In this document: positions 54,620 to 63,403 of the stretch, piece by piece
Numbering within the stretch: position 1 is the first letter of the stretch
Layout: the number at the start of each line of letters is the position of its first letter
From: Lysinibacillus piscis
GTDB lineage: Bacteria > Bacillota > Bacilli > Bacillales_A > Planococcaceae
Assembly (NCBI RefSeq): GCF_026012395.1
Contig: NZ_BRZA01000001.1
Coordinates: 992,001-1,056,000 of the forward strand
Direction: 5' to 3'
Length of the DNA stretch: 64,000 nucleotides
The notes under the pieces: generated by a model
Seen by the model: only the letters and a program-made list of their open reading frames with translations
Told to the model about the DNA's origin: nothing
Database searches by the model: none
Made by a program: the position numbers and the translations under genes

Positions 54620-55134
54620 TTTTTAGTACCTTCCTTTGATTGTGAGTTTTCAATTTGAGCTAGCATTGCAGCTACTTGTTCTTGATAGTTAGGAACATCC
54701 TCTAAAGTCCATTGTGCCTCTTGACAACGCAACAACACAATTTTTGCATCCTCGTAGCGTTCAGCACCTACCAATATTTCCCCAAATTGCATCATAAAGC
54801 GTGCATCTTCTACTTTATACGGATTCATATCTAACACTTTTTGCATATGAATAGCTGCTTGTTTCATATCACCCGTTTGTGCCATTGTTAAGGCAGCTGC
54901 ATAATTAGCCACTTCAGAGTTCGGTTGTTTCTTTAAAACCTCTGAAATCATAGTCTTTGCTCCTGGTAAATCGCCAGTTGATTGTAATTGGATTGCTTGG
55001 TTATATAAAGTTTCATTCATCAAAAATTCTTCATCTTGTTTACTTGCCAGCACGTTCGCCACGATTAATCCAATTACGACGAATGTCACTACACCGGACA
55101 ATATATATTTTCGTATAGGTTCTGTAAATGTCAT
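54616..55134 (-). CDS. Membrane-anchored TPR protein
   Basis: 172 residues. One N-terminal membrane helix (YILSGVVTFVVIGLIVANVL), then tetratricopeptide repeats at about 40-165: LYNQAIQLQSTGDLPGAKTM, EVANYAAALTMAQTGDMKQA, EDARFMMQFGEILVGAERYE. It is probably a scaffold outside the membrane. It is the first gene of the cluster, ATGA-coupled to the ligase-like gene, and such ligase/TPR pairs are common in Gram-positive glycan loci. AGGAAGG lies upstream of the ATG. Confidence 0.82.
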   Translation of the reverse strand: MTFTEPIRKYILSGVVTFVVIGLIVANVLASKQDEEFLMNETLYNQAIQLQSTGDLPGAKTMISEVLKKQPNSEVANYAAALTMAQTGDMKQAAIHMQKVLDMNPYKVEDARFMMQFGEILVGAERYEDAKIVLLRCQEAQWTLEDVPNYQEQVAAMLAQIENSQSKEGTKK

Positions 55135-55197
55135 TGTATGTCTACCTTCCTCGAATTCTGTTTTTTATGCACATATTGCTAGTATACTATAAAATGG

Positions 55198-55237
55198 TTG
55201 CCATATGTAGATTATTTCCCAATTAAACGTATGGCAA
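55198..55237. promoter_or_regulatory. Inverted repeat upstream of the glycan cluster
   Basis: TTGCCATA (55198-55205) and TATGGCAA (55230-55237) are perfect 8-base inverted copies with 24 bases between them. They lie 64-103 bases before the TPR gene start. They could be an operator for a dimeric regulator. On the minus strand TTGCCA (55237-55232) and TAATCT 17 bases further resemble a weak promoter overlapping the repeat. Confidence 0.35.
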
Positions 55238-55316
55238 TTATGTAACTTTCTATCATCATATCTAGAGATTATAATTTTTGAAAAAGGGTATTAGTAGAAT
55301 AAAAGGAGGCGATACT

Positions 55317-56011
55317 TTGAAAACGGATATCTCATTAAAGGAATCTATACATCAATTTATACAGTTTTTGTAATTTCGGAAATACAGCCAGTAGACACTT
55401 CGAGGTTATCAAATTGACTTAACACAACTAACTCACTTTTTAACACATTATATGAATGGACCTACCATACTTGAGGAAATAACAGCTGATCATCTTGAAG
55501 ACTTTTAGCAAGAACTCGTCCTCAAGCAACTATTAATCGTAATCAAAAGTCTATTCAAATGGGCCACTTCTAAAAGCTGATTGAGCATAATTGTGCACTT
55601 GCTCTCACACCATTAAAGCTTCATACGCAGAAGCGTCATTTTTCAATAGAAGACAAGCTACAACAATTTCTACAGCATATTACACATCCAACGATTCGTG
55701 TAATTGCTCAATTCATTGCAAATACAGGCTTACGCATAAGTGAGTATACACAACTACTACTGACAGATATTGATTTTGAACAGCTTGTTATATATGTGCT
55801 GCATGGTAAAGGCGATAAATCTCTAACAGTTCCATTAAACGATAGCACTTTCCAGCTATTACAGCATTATCATTCATCAATATATTTTTTTGCGCTCGAA
55901 AAAACAGGTAACCTCTCTCCTCAATATATTAATAGTATTTTCAAAGATGCTAGTCGTCAAATGCAACACCCATAGCTTATCACTTGCCATACTTTGCTAG
56001 CAATCTGGTAA
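55317..56011 (+). pseudogene. Degraded XerC/D-type tyrosine recombinase
   Basis: A plus-strand relic, preceded by a good ribosome site (GGAGG) and TTG. The frame opens with KTDISLKESIHQFIQFL, meets TAA and TAG within 30 codons, and shifts frame near 55510. It then reads LARTRPQATINRNQKS, has another stop at about 55576, and continues openly from about 55580 as CALALTPLKLHTQKRHF, then IAQFIANTGLRISEYTQLLL and VLHGKGDKSLTVPLN. The TGLRISE block is Box I with the catalytic arginine. At Box II, a stop replaces the residue after HP and the arginine is lost (HP, stop, LITCHTLLA). At least five lesions; not functional. It is the only mobile-element trace in the window. Confidence 0.85.
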
Positions 56012-56204
56012 AGCATATTTTCTATGTGAACTACTTAATTTCTATTCTTTAATTCCTATATCTTTAATCAATTTGTACTTTATTATTTATTCAATTGTAT
56101 CATGAGCTCAATGAAACTAAATTCAAAAAGCAGAAATGCTATTAAATCAGCGCCTCTACCTTTTAATATTTATTCATTCTTTGATAAAAGTACTCTCCTT
56201 TGTG

Positions 56205-56255
56205 AAAATAAAAAACTGCAGTAAATCTAGATAAACTAGATTTACCACAGTTTTT
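56205..56255 (-). terminator. Strong terminator of the major S-layer gene
   Basis: Arms 56211-56230 and 56236-56255 pair over 20 bp with a 5-base loop. Two positions are G-U wobbles only on the minus-strand transcript, showing the direction. TTTTTTATTTTC follows. It begins 27 bases after the stop. Confidence 0.88.
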
Positions 56256-56282
56256 ATACCCAAACGTAATATACTATGTTGA

Positions 56283-59200
56283 TTAGTATTTACGAGAGAA
56301 TACTAATGTAGATGCACCTGCAGTGTAAGTAGCAGTATAAGTTTTACCGTTGCTTACTACAGTTACTACTTGACCACCAGCTAATACTGGAGCAAATGTT
56401 ACTGTTACAGTATCACCAGAAGTTGTTCCTACAGTACCACCAGTTACAGATGTGATAGCAGCTGTAACATTAGCAGCAAATGTGAAGTTCACAGTGTCTG
56501 CAGAAGTTGTTGTTACAGTAGCAGTAAATGGTACTTCTGGAGTTGCTGGATTAGTTTGAGTTACACCAGTAAATACTGGAGCAGTAACTCCATTTACTGT
56601 AGTAACATCAGTAACTGTACCAGTACCTGTTACAGTAGAACCAGTTACTTTAGCAATTAATTCAGTAATTGTAGTGTTATCTAAAGCAATATGCTCTTTG
56701 ATATTTAGGAACAGTAGATTTAATGTAGAATCTTTAGCAGTAAATGTGTTACCATCTCCACCGTTAACAGTAGTTGTACCTGTTACAGTAACGTTATCTA
56801 AAGTAGAATCATTTTTCACTTTATTTGTAATTTCTAGGTTACCTTCTAATGTAAGGTTTTTAAGAGTTACATTGTTACCTTGGATTTCGATAGAAGCTGT
56901 TTTAGTTGCAGCTTTTCCGATTACACCTTTTGCTACTGCTGGAGCTACAGCTGTATTAAAATCATATACAGAGTTATCATATGATAATACAAGTTTAACA
57001 TTTTCTTTTAATTCTACTAAACCAGAATTAAGATTAGTATTTTTAAACACTTTTTTAGTTGTATCTGTTGCTTGAGTGAATGTTACTTCCTCACCTACAG
57101 ATAAATGACTTTTAAATGTATCTGCAATTACTTTTTCAGATTGTACAAAAAGATCTGAATCGTCATATGAAAGTTCATATACTACTGAACCAGTAGAATT
57201 AGAAAGTAATAGGCGTTTGTTATCTTTATCTACAGCAACTACTTTACCAGTAACTGATTGACCAGCTGCAATACCTTCAGTTGTTACTTTATCGAAGTAA
57301 GCTGAAGCAGATAGACTTGGTAAACCTGCAGAAGTAGCGTGTACGCTTACTGTGTTACCATTTGTAGAAACAACTTTAATAGCTGCAACGCCACCAGTTG
57401 TTTTTAGAGTGTAGCTACCAGAACCAGCGCTACCTTGGTTTACAGTACCTAATAGTGCACCTGTTTTTGCATCATACACTTGTGCTGCTGTAAACGTAGT
57501 ATCCACTTGGAAGTTTACATTGAATTCATCAGCAGCAGTTCCACCTTTGAAGTAAGATTTGCCGTTTTGGTCAACTGTTTGGTAAGAGAAAGTAGCAGAC
57601 TGTGATACAGTAGAAGTAGCTTCTTTTTTACCATTTACAGTTAAGTTAGCTGTAGTAATTCTTACATCACCGAAGTAAGCAATTTCGCCAACTTGTTGTA
57701 GGTCGTTTTTATCTAAGCCAGTGCTGTCACCAGTTTCAACGAATACAGTTGGTGTTGCATAGCTATCTTTATTACCAAATAAAGTGAATGAAACTTCACC
57801 TTTGCTATTAGTAGCTAAAGCGAACTCTTCAGTTGATTTAGCATTGTTTAATTGGTAAACAACTTTACGGTTGTTATCAACTAAGAATACTGGACCAGTT
57901 GTTTTTAAAGCTGAACCGCTTGCTACAGATACTTTTACAACTGTACCAGCTGGAGCAAGTTTACCTGCTTTATCTGTTAATACAGCTTTGTAGTCACGTC
58001 CACCCGTATTTTCAAGGTCTGTTGCAAATTTATCTGCATCGCTATAGCTGAATACACTTGCAGATGAATTAGCATCTTTACCAGCAAATATTGGTAAAGT
58101 ACGGTAAGCTGCTGCATCTTTAGTACCTTCAGAAGTTAATGTTAAACCTAAGTTTTGGATTTTGCTGAAGTCTACTGTTGGAGCTTTAGCAAATAACTCA
58201 GTTGGGTTGAAGCGACCATATTGACCTGAAGCGTTCGTTGGGTTTTCTTTTTGGTCAACGAATACGATAGGTGTTACTTTACCGTTGCTACCAGATAAAG
58301 TGAAAGTTGCTTCACCTTTAGAATCTACTTTAAGTTTTACCACTTTAGTGTTTGCATAGTTTTGACCACCTAAAGAAGTCGTGAATTGACCTGGGTAGTC
58401 TAAGCTTACGCCGTTTGCATCAATTACATCTACAGATTTAACTGCTTTATCAGGAGTTACGTTTAAGTTTTCCTCGAAAGCAATGTTTACATAGCTACCA
58501 GACGCATAAGTTTTACCATCGATTACTGTTGTAGTACCATTATATTCAGCATGATCAAGAGCTACTTTTACTTTGTAAACTTTTTTCGCACCATTATTAA
58601 TAGTGTTACCTTCAGTTACTTCAGTAATTGTTAATGGTTGAATTGCTGCCCAGTACACTTTAGCGAATGAACGTAAAGTTGCATTACCAGTTGCATATGC
58701 TTGTACTTCATCGCTAGTTGCTAATTGTTGAGCAGTTGAAGCATAACGAGTATAAGTGTAAGTTGCTACACCGTTTTCATCAGTTGTTGCTTCAGCAACG
58801 ATTGCTGGGTTTAAAGCACCACTTGGGTTGTTGCTACCATTTTGTGTAGAAACGATATTGAATGTTACAGGAATACCTGCTTTAGATTGACCTTCAGCTA
58901 CAGTTACTTGTGCTTTTACAGTTACTTGTGCACCAAGTACATTTTGTTGTGATTCTTCAACCACTTTGATAGCTGTTGGAATTACAGCTGCGATACCTTT
59001 GAATGAACCAACTTTTTCGTCATCTAAAGATACAGTGTATTCTTGATCAGCTTTTTGAGCTGCAGTAGTTAATACAACTACTTTTTTATTAGATTGTTTT
59101 ACAGCTGCGTTTTTCACTTCTAAATCAGAAATTAAGAAGTTAAGAGCTTGTACGTTTTCAACTTCGTCTTCAAACGTTACTTCAACAGTCGTGTTGTTAA

Positions 59201-59903
59201 TTGCTTTTACGCCTACAACGCCACCAACTTCAACGTCAAGTACGTTGTTGATTGTGCGGTATAAGAATGAAGCGAATTGACCACGAGTTAAGTTTTCAGT
59301 TGGACGGTAGTTAGAAACGTTTGTAAGACCGAATGCTTCTAAAGCAACGATAGCTGGACGTTGTTCAGCAGTTGCTTTGTCAAGGTCAGTGATTTCTGTT
59401 ACGAAACCAGCTTCTTTGTACTCAGCGATTAAATCAACACCAGCGATTTCTTTAACAGCACGAGTAAGTACTAATGCCATTTGACCACGAGTGATGTTTT
59501 GAGCTGCTAACAAGTTACCGTTAGAACCAGCGAATACGCCTGCATCTTTAGCAAGTGCAGCATATTTTACTAATTCAGCATCAGCTGAGTTAGTAGCTAA
59601 ATCGTTGAAGCGTGCTTTTGAAGTTGCATCAGCTGGAATTTCATAACCTTGCTCTTCTAACCAACGACCTAATAGTTTAACAACTTGACCGCGAGTGATA
59701 GTTTGGTTTGGTTTGAATGTGCCATCAGCATACCCATTGATGATACCTGCATCAACAAGTGCGTTGATTGCTACTTCATGATCGTTACCTGCTACATCAG
59801 ATAATCCTGCTGCAGAAGCCACTGGTACGATAGCTGAAGCTACTAAAGTAGCTGTAGCAGCCGTAGCTACGAATTTTTTGTATTTCTTTGGTTGGTTAGC
59901 CAT
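56283..59903 (-). CDS. slpC: Major S-layer protein with three N-terminal SLH domains
   Basis: 1206 residues. The start is the ATG of MANQPKKYKKFVATAATATL, with AGAGGAGGAAA just upstream; the frame is open 26 codons further but without support. Signal peptide to about residue 31 (VPVASAA). Three SLH repeats cover about 32-225 (NGYADGTFKPNQTITRGQVV; LAAQNITRGQMALVLTRAVK; NLTRGQFASFLYRTI). The body is a long series of beta-sandwich modules, nearly free of cysteine and rich in Thr, Val, Ala, Asn and Lys. I recognise the N-terminus as that of the L. sphaericus 2362/C3-41 S-layer protein (SlpC). It self-assembles into the surface lattice and binds the pyruvylated wall polymer. Codon use is noticeably more uniform than in neighbours, as expected for a very highly expressed gene. 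Confidence 0.93.
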   Translation of the reverse strand: MANQPKKYKKFVATAATATLVASAIVPVASAAGLSDVAGNDHEVAINALVDAGIINGYADGTFKPNQTITRGQVVKLLGRWLEEQGYEIPADATSKARFNDLATNSADAELVKYAALAKDAGVFAGSNGNLLAAQNITRGQMALVLTRAVKEIAGVDLIAEYKEAGFVTEITDLDKATAEQRPAIVALEAFGLTNVSNYRPTENLTRGQFASFLYRTINNVLDVEVGGVVGVKAINNTTVEVTFEDEVENVQALNFLISDLEVKNAAVKQSNKKVVVLTTAAQKADQEYTVSLDDEKVGSFKGIAAVIPTAIKVVEESQQNVLGAQVTVKAQVTVAEGQSKAGIPVTFNIVSTQNGSNNPSGALNPAIVAEATTDENGVATYTYTRYASTAQQLATSDEVQAYATGNATLRSFAKVYWAAIQPLTITEVTEGNTINNGAKKVYKVKVALDHAEYNGTTTVIDGKTYASGSYVNIAFEENLNVTPDKAVKSVDVIDANGVSLDYPGQFTTSLGGQNYANTKVVKLKVDSKGEATFTLSGSNGKVTPIVFVDQKENPTNASGQYGRFNPTELFAKAPTVDFSKIQNLGLTLTSEGTKDAAAYRTLPIFAGKDANSSASVFSYSDADKFATDLENTGGRDYKAVLTDKAGKLAPAGTVVKVSVASGSALKTTGPVFLVDNNRKVVYQLNNAKSTEEFALATNSKGEVSFTLFGNKDSYATPTVFVETGDSTGLDKNDLQQVGEIAYFGDVRITTANLTVNGKKEATSTVSQSATFSYQTVDQNGKSYFKGGTAADEFNVNFQVDTTFTAAQVYDAKTGALLGTVNQGSAGSGSYTLKTTGGVAAIKVVSTNGNTVSVHATSAGLPSLSASAYFDKVTTEGIAAGQSVTGKVVAVDKDNKRLLLSNSTGSVVYELSYDDSDLFVQSEKVIADTFKSHLSVGEEVTFTQATDTTKKVFKNTNLNSGLVELKENVKLVLSYDNSVYDFNTAVAPAVAKGVIGKAATKTASIEIQGNNVTLKNLTLEGNLEITNKVKNDSTLDNVTVTGTTTVNGGDGNTFTAKDSTLNLLFLNIKEHIALDNTTITELIAKVTGSTVTGTGTVTDVTTVNGVTAPVFTGVTQTNPATPEVPFTATVTTTSADTVNFTFAANVTAAITSVTGGTVGTTSGDTVTVTFAPVLAGGQVVTVVSNGKTYTATYTAGASTLVFSRKY

Positions 59904-59984
59904 AGAAAAATTTCCTCCTCTAAGTTCGAAAATAATAATGTTTTTACTACATAGTGATGCAGTAAATAAACAACTACACATAAA

Positions 59985-60013
59985 AGTATAGTGGTATCCC
60001 TAAAAGTTGTCAA
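59985..60013 (-). promoter_or_regulatory. Near-consensus promoter of the S-layer gene
   Basis: Minus-strand TTGACA (60013-60008), a 17-base spacer and TATACT (59990-59985): a perfect -35, optimal spacing and a 5/6 -10 for the vegetative sigma factor. The start codon is 82 bases from the -10, giving a leader of about 75 bases. Confidence 0.8.
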
Positions 60014-60227
60014 TCATATTTTGGGAAACTTTCTATTTTGTTTCCGAAAAAGTAAGATTGCTAACTCTCTTTTAACATTGTTATCTATCTTCCCTCATTT
60101 TTCAAGTGAAAACTGAAAAATTTTTTAAAATGATTAGAGGGAATCATAAAATGTTCAAGTATTTCTAAAATCATACTACATAAACAGAAGAATCCGAATT
60201 ATAGTAACTATTCGTACCTATCTGAAA

Positions 60228-60267
60228 CAAAAAACGGATTTACACCAATTCTGTTGGTATAAATCCA
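60228..60267 (-). terminator. Terminator of the Rpn-family relic
   Basis: On the minus strand GGATTTATACCA (60266-60255) pairs with TGGTGTAAATCC (60247-60236), with one wobble, and GTTTTTTGTTTC follows. Confidence 0.8.
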
Positions 60268-60323
60268 TTTTCAATAATTCATGTGATGTTTCAAACTTGT
60301 ATAGCTCTTTGTACTCTTAGATA

Positions 60324-61197
60324 CTACAGGCGATGTGCTTTAACTTGTTCAACGGTTAAACCTGTTATGTGTGTGATAAAAGAATCTGCCATCCCTGCTG
60401 CTATGAGTTTCATTGCCATTTCAACTTTTTCTTCTTGTTTACCTTCTTGTCTTCCTTCTTGTCTTCCTTCTTGTCTGCCAACTTCTATCCCTGCTTTTCT
60501 TCCTTCTTCCTCACTCAATCGCAGTTGCTTTTCTAAATTCCATTCATGGATTAGCATATTCTCCACCTCACTCCCGTGTTCTTTTAAAAAGTCTTGCATA
60601 ACTCCTTCACGTTCACAATCTTGCATTGCTTGATGGATAGCATCTTCTAATGACAAACCCTCGTTTTCATGATGCTGAATTCTATAGATGAAAAATCCGT
60701 ATTGTTTCAAAGTATTACTTCGCTCTAATACTTCATCATTCTGTCCATAATTAATGTTAATCACTTTCACTGCTAATTCCAGTGTATTTCTTTGAATACG
60801 TCAGATAAGTATTGGATTTCCTCTTTCGGTACATTCTCATGCCCATTGTACAAAACAAGAAATTCAGGAGCTTCTAGCGGAATAGGTGTTCTTCCATAAA
60901 TATTTTCATTCGTTGTCATTTTCTCATACAAGCGCCCAATGTACAGTAATAATCTTAATGGCATGTTCTCACAAATGGTGGATTGGTGTTCGATTAGCAC
61001 TATGAATTTATTGTCCAACACGAAGGACACATCATTGATACGGTCTTTATACAAGACATTTTCTAAGGTGTTGATCTCAATAGACGTATCTAGTGCATAG
61101 TTCTCGTTTTGAATGGCATTATACACATCAATTAATCGTTCAGGGTCGCTCAAATACAAAGAAAACACACTGCTTTATGCTGAATATTTGCTTTCAT
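60324..61197 (-). pseudogene. Frameshifted Rpn/PD-(D/E)XK-type nuclease family gene
   Basis: Three minus-strand pieces join into one Rpn family (recombination-promoting nuclease/putative transposase) protein. MKANIQHK (61197, with GGAGGG six bases upstream) shifts frame near 61175. It then continues as VFSLYLSDPERLIDVYNAIQ, NTLENVLYKDRINDVSFVLD, FIVLIEHQSTICENMPLRLL and APEFLVLYNGHENV. A second shift near 60793 follows FKEI, after which LELAVKVININYGQNDEV resumes and runs to the tail with a Gly-Arg-Gln-Glu repeat. Each lesion fits one missing base; the usual start is MKANIQHKDSVFSLYLSD. Broken unless these are sequencing errors. Confidence 0.85.
60431..60478. repeat. Four tandem 12-bp repeats inside the Rpn relic
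   Basis: Four copies of CTTCTTGTCTTC (with small changes at both ends) encode (E)GRQEGRQEGRQEGKQ on the minus strand. Such Gln-Glu-Gly repeats are common near the end of this family and probably vary in copy number by slippage. Confidence 0.85.
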
Positions 61198-61261
61198 TGA
61201 CATCCCTCCACTTTCCTTTAGTTTAGCCGATTTTGTAAGGAAAAACAATTTTCCGATGCAC

Positions 61262-61299
61262 GAAAAAAGCCCAAGCATCGAAATGCTTGAGCTTTTTTC
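61262..61299 (-). terminator. Terminator of the tagA/wecC-like pair
   Basis: Arms 61262-61278 and 61283-61299 form a 17-bp stem with one G-U wobble on the minus strand, capped by a TTCG tetraloop and ending in a T run. It lies about 120 bases beyond the tagA-like stop. Confidence 0.85.
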
Positions 61300-61418
61300 G
61301 CTTGGGCTACCAACCGTTGTTTCCTTGCAGGGAATTCTATAATATTTCATAGAGGAAATTCCTATACACCAACAGTCTAACACTTTCATTTTAAAACGGC
61401 AATACCATTTTTTAAAAA

Positions 61419-62135
61419 TTATTGACGCTTTTGTTTAGCAACCTCTAGTAAAAATAACGGTAATGCTATTTGACGCTTGATACGCTTAGGTTCTTTCATT
61501 AAACGATACAACCATTCGAGACCAAATTTTTGAAAAATAGCAGGTGCTCGTTTGACTGTACCTGCAAGTACATCAAAGGAGCCACCGACACCTTGATAAA
61601 TTGTTGGATATAATTGTTCTCTATTAGCATTAATCCAATTCTCTTGTTTCGGACTGCCCATTGCGACAAATAAAATATCAGGCTTTACTTCATTAATACG
61701 TGCCATGACTTTTTGCTCATCTTTTTCATAGCCATCCTGAACACCAACTATTTTAATAGAAGGAAATAATGATTCAAGCTTTGCTTTGGCTGCATCTGCT
61801 ACACCTGGTTTCCCACCATAAAGGAAAACAGGCTTACCACGCTTTGCGGCTTCCTCACATAGCTTCATCATCATATCGACACCTGTTACACGCTCACGAA
61901 TTTGCCCTTTTTGAATTTTCGAGGCCAGAATAACGCCAATACCATCGGGAATTTGAAATTCGGCTTCATTGAGCAATTTTTTTAGTGCAGGATCTTCCTT
62001 TGCCTTTATAATCTTCTCTGGATTAATGGCTACAACGAGCGCCTTTTGTTTTTTATCAATACGTTCAAAAGCCATATTCATTAATTCATCATAGCCTTCT
62101 GTATTAACTTGAATGCCTAGTACAGTTTCTTTCAT
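61419..62135 (-). CDS. tagA: TagA/WecG family N-acetylmannosaminyltransferase
   Basis: 238 residues of the GT26 family. ETVLGIQVNTEGYDELMNMA, VVAINPEKIIKAKEDPALKK, QIPDGIGVILASKI with the catalytic aspartate, PVFLYGGKPGVADAAKAKLE, ILFVAMGSPKQENWI and YQGVGGSFDVLAGTVKRAP are all family blocks. TagA adds ManNAc to undecaprenyl-PP-GlcNAc. In Paenibacillus alvei it acts with CsaB in making the SLH ligand, and here CsaB is at the other end of the window. The ATG overlaps the upstream stop (ATGA), so start is fixed at 62135; a longer frame exists inside that gene. Confidence 0.92.
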   Translation of the reverse strand: MKETVLGIQVNTEGYDELMNMAFERIDKKQKALVVAINPEKIIKAKEDPALKKLLNEAEFQIPDGIGVILASKIQKGQIRERVTGVDMMMKLCEEAAKRGKPVFLYGGKPGVADAAKAKLESLFPSIKIVGVQDGYEKDEQKVMARINEVKPDILFVAMGSPKQENWINANREQLYPTIYQGVGGSFDVLAGTVKRAPAIFQKFGLEWLYRLMKEPKRIKRQIALPLFLLEVAKQKRQ

Positions 62136-63403
62136 CGGTTTTTCGCATCCCCTAATAGATGGAACTGATAGCCAGCCTCTTCCCATGCATCACGCTGTAA
62201 GCAGTTTTTTGTATCGAACACGATTTTTGATGTTGCTGTTATATCGGCTGGATTTAATGCTTTAAATTCATTATGATCTGTTAACACCACAATAATATCC
62301 GCATCTTTTGTCGCTTCTTCTAAGCTTTGTGTTTGTGTAGCATGTTTATTTTCTTTAATATGTGGGTCATAGGAAATAACGTCTAGACCGAGATTTTGCA
62401 ATTCCGTAATGACAATCGTTGACGGACTTTCACGCATATCATCTACATTCCCTTTGAAGGCTAGTCCTAAAACCGCTACTTTACCACCTGCAATTTTATT
62501 TTGATTTAAAATAGCTTGTGTTTTTTGTGCAGTGTAGCTTGGCATACTATCATTTGTATTACGTGACAAATGAATCATTTGTGCCTGCTCGCCACCTAAC
62601 TCCACTAGGAACCATGGATCTACTGCGATACAGTGACCTCCGACACCAGGTCCTGGGAAATGGACATTTACACGTGGATGGTAGTTCGCAAATTTAATCG
62701 CTTCCCAAATATTCACTTCTAACGTCTCCGCTAATTTAGCTAGTTCATTCGCAAAGGCGATATTGACATCACGGTATGTGTTTTCCATTACCTTTACTAA
62801 TTCCGCTGTTGTAGCATCTGTTAAATGAATCGTACCGTTCACAAACGTTTCATACAGTTCTTTTGTCATCAGTGCTGATTTTTCATCTATCCCACCAACG
62901 ATACGATCATTATTGACTAGTTCTTCAAAAATACGTCCTGGAATCACACGTTCTGGTGAATGCGCTACAAATAACTCAAGTCCAAATTCTAAATTTGCTT
63001 TCACTAGCTCTGGCATCATAATGTTTTCCACTGTTTTCGGTGGTACTGTTGATTCTAAAATAACAAGATTGCCTTTTTTCAAATAAGGTACGATAGACGC
63101 TGTTGCCTGACGTACATATTCTAGATTCGCTGTATTATCTGGGTTAATTGGCGATGGAACAGCCACGATGAACACATCTGCTTCCTGCGGTGTTGTCGAT
63201 GCTGTTAAAAATCCTTCGTCTACTGCTTTATTTAAACGGTCCTGTAAGCCTGTTTCCTCTATATGCAGTTGCTTCTCTTGAATACTTTTTACTGCTGCTG
63301 GGTTTACATCTACCCCATGTACTTTTACGCCGTGATTGGCAAACATAACGGCTGTTGGTAAACCAATATAGCCAAGCCCCACGACACAAATTAATTTCGT
63401 CAT
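62132..63403 (-). CDS. wecC: UDP-N-acetyl-D-mannosamine dehydrogenase-like protein
   Basis: 423 residues of the UDP-glucose/GDP-mannose dehydrogenase family. NAD site KLICVVGLGYIGLPTAVMFA; middle domain TAELVKVMENTYRDVNIAFA; active site PGPGVGGHCIAVDPWFLVEL with the catalytic cysteine. The CIAVDPWF form is that of WecC (UDP-ManNAc to UDP-ManNAcA) rather than of UDP-glucose dehydrogenases such as TuaD (CFPKD). The pairing with tagA suggests that ManNAc uronic acid enters a wall polymer, although the classic L. sphaericus SLH ligand is described with ManNAc and GlcNAc only. The gene is ATGA-coupled to tagA. Confidence 0.88.
   Translation of the reverse strand: MTKLICVVGLGYIGLPTAVMFANHGVKVHGVDVNPAAVKSIQEKQLHIEETGLQDRLNKAVDEGFLTASTTPQEADVFIVAVPSPINPDNTANLEYVRQATASIVPYLKKGNLVILESTVPPKTVENIMMPELVKANLEFGLELFVAHSPERVIPGRIFEELVNNDRIVGGIDEKSALMTKELYETFVNGTIHLTDATTAELVKVMENTYRDVNIAFANELAKLAETLEVNIWEAIKFANYHPRVNVHFPGPGVGGHCIAVDPWFLVELGGEQAQMIHLSRNTNDSMPSYTAQKTQAILNQNKIAGGKVAVLGLAFKGNVDDMRESPSTIVITELQNLGLDVISYDPHIKENKHATQTQSLEEATKDADIIVVLTDHNEFKALNPADITATSKIVFDTKNCLQRDAWEEAGYQFHLLGDAKNR

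Larger units (their letters stand above)
59904..60323. other. Leader and promoter region of the S-layer gene
   Basis: 420 bases without a gene. It holds the S-layer ribosome site, a near-consensus promoter at 59985-60013 and the terminator of the upstream Rpn relic at 60228-60267. The roughly 200 bases between promoter and terminator are AT-rich and could carry further promoters, but I cannot name one with confidence. Confidence 0.6.

Noticed and set aside
60431..60478. Four 12-bp repeats considered as a CRISPR-like array
   Set aside because: Units are contiguous without spacers and encode a Gly-Arg-Gln-Glu repeat in frame.
60413..60633. Plus-strand frames with Leu/Val or Ser/Cys/Leu/Pro repeats, looking like small membrane proteins
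   Set aside because: They are the reverse reading of the 12-bp repeats in the Rpn relic; no start signals.
61150..61389. A 79-codon minus-strand frame ending in MSMKANIQHK and a few more residues
   Set aside because: Its start runs through the tagA terminator hairpin; only its last codons are real, being the N-terminus of the frameshifted Rpn gene.
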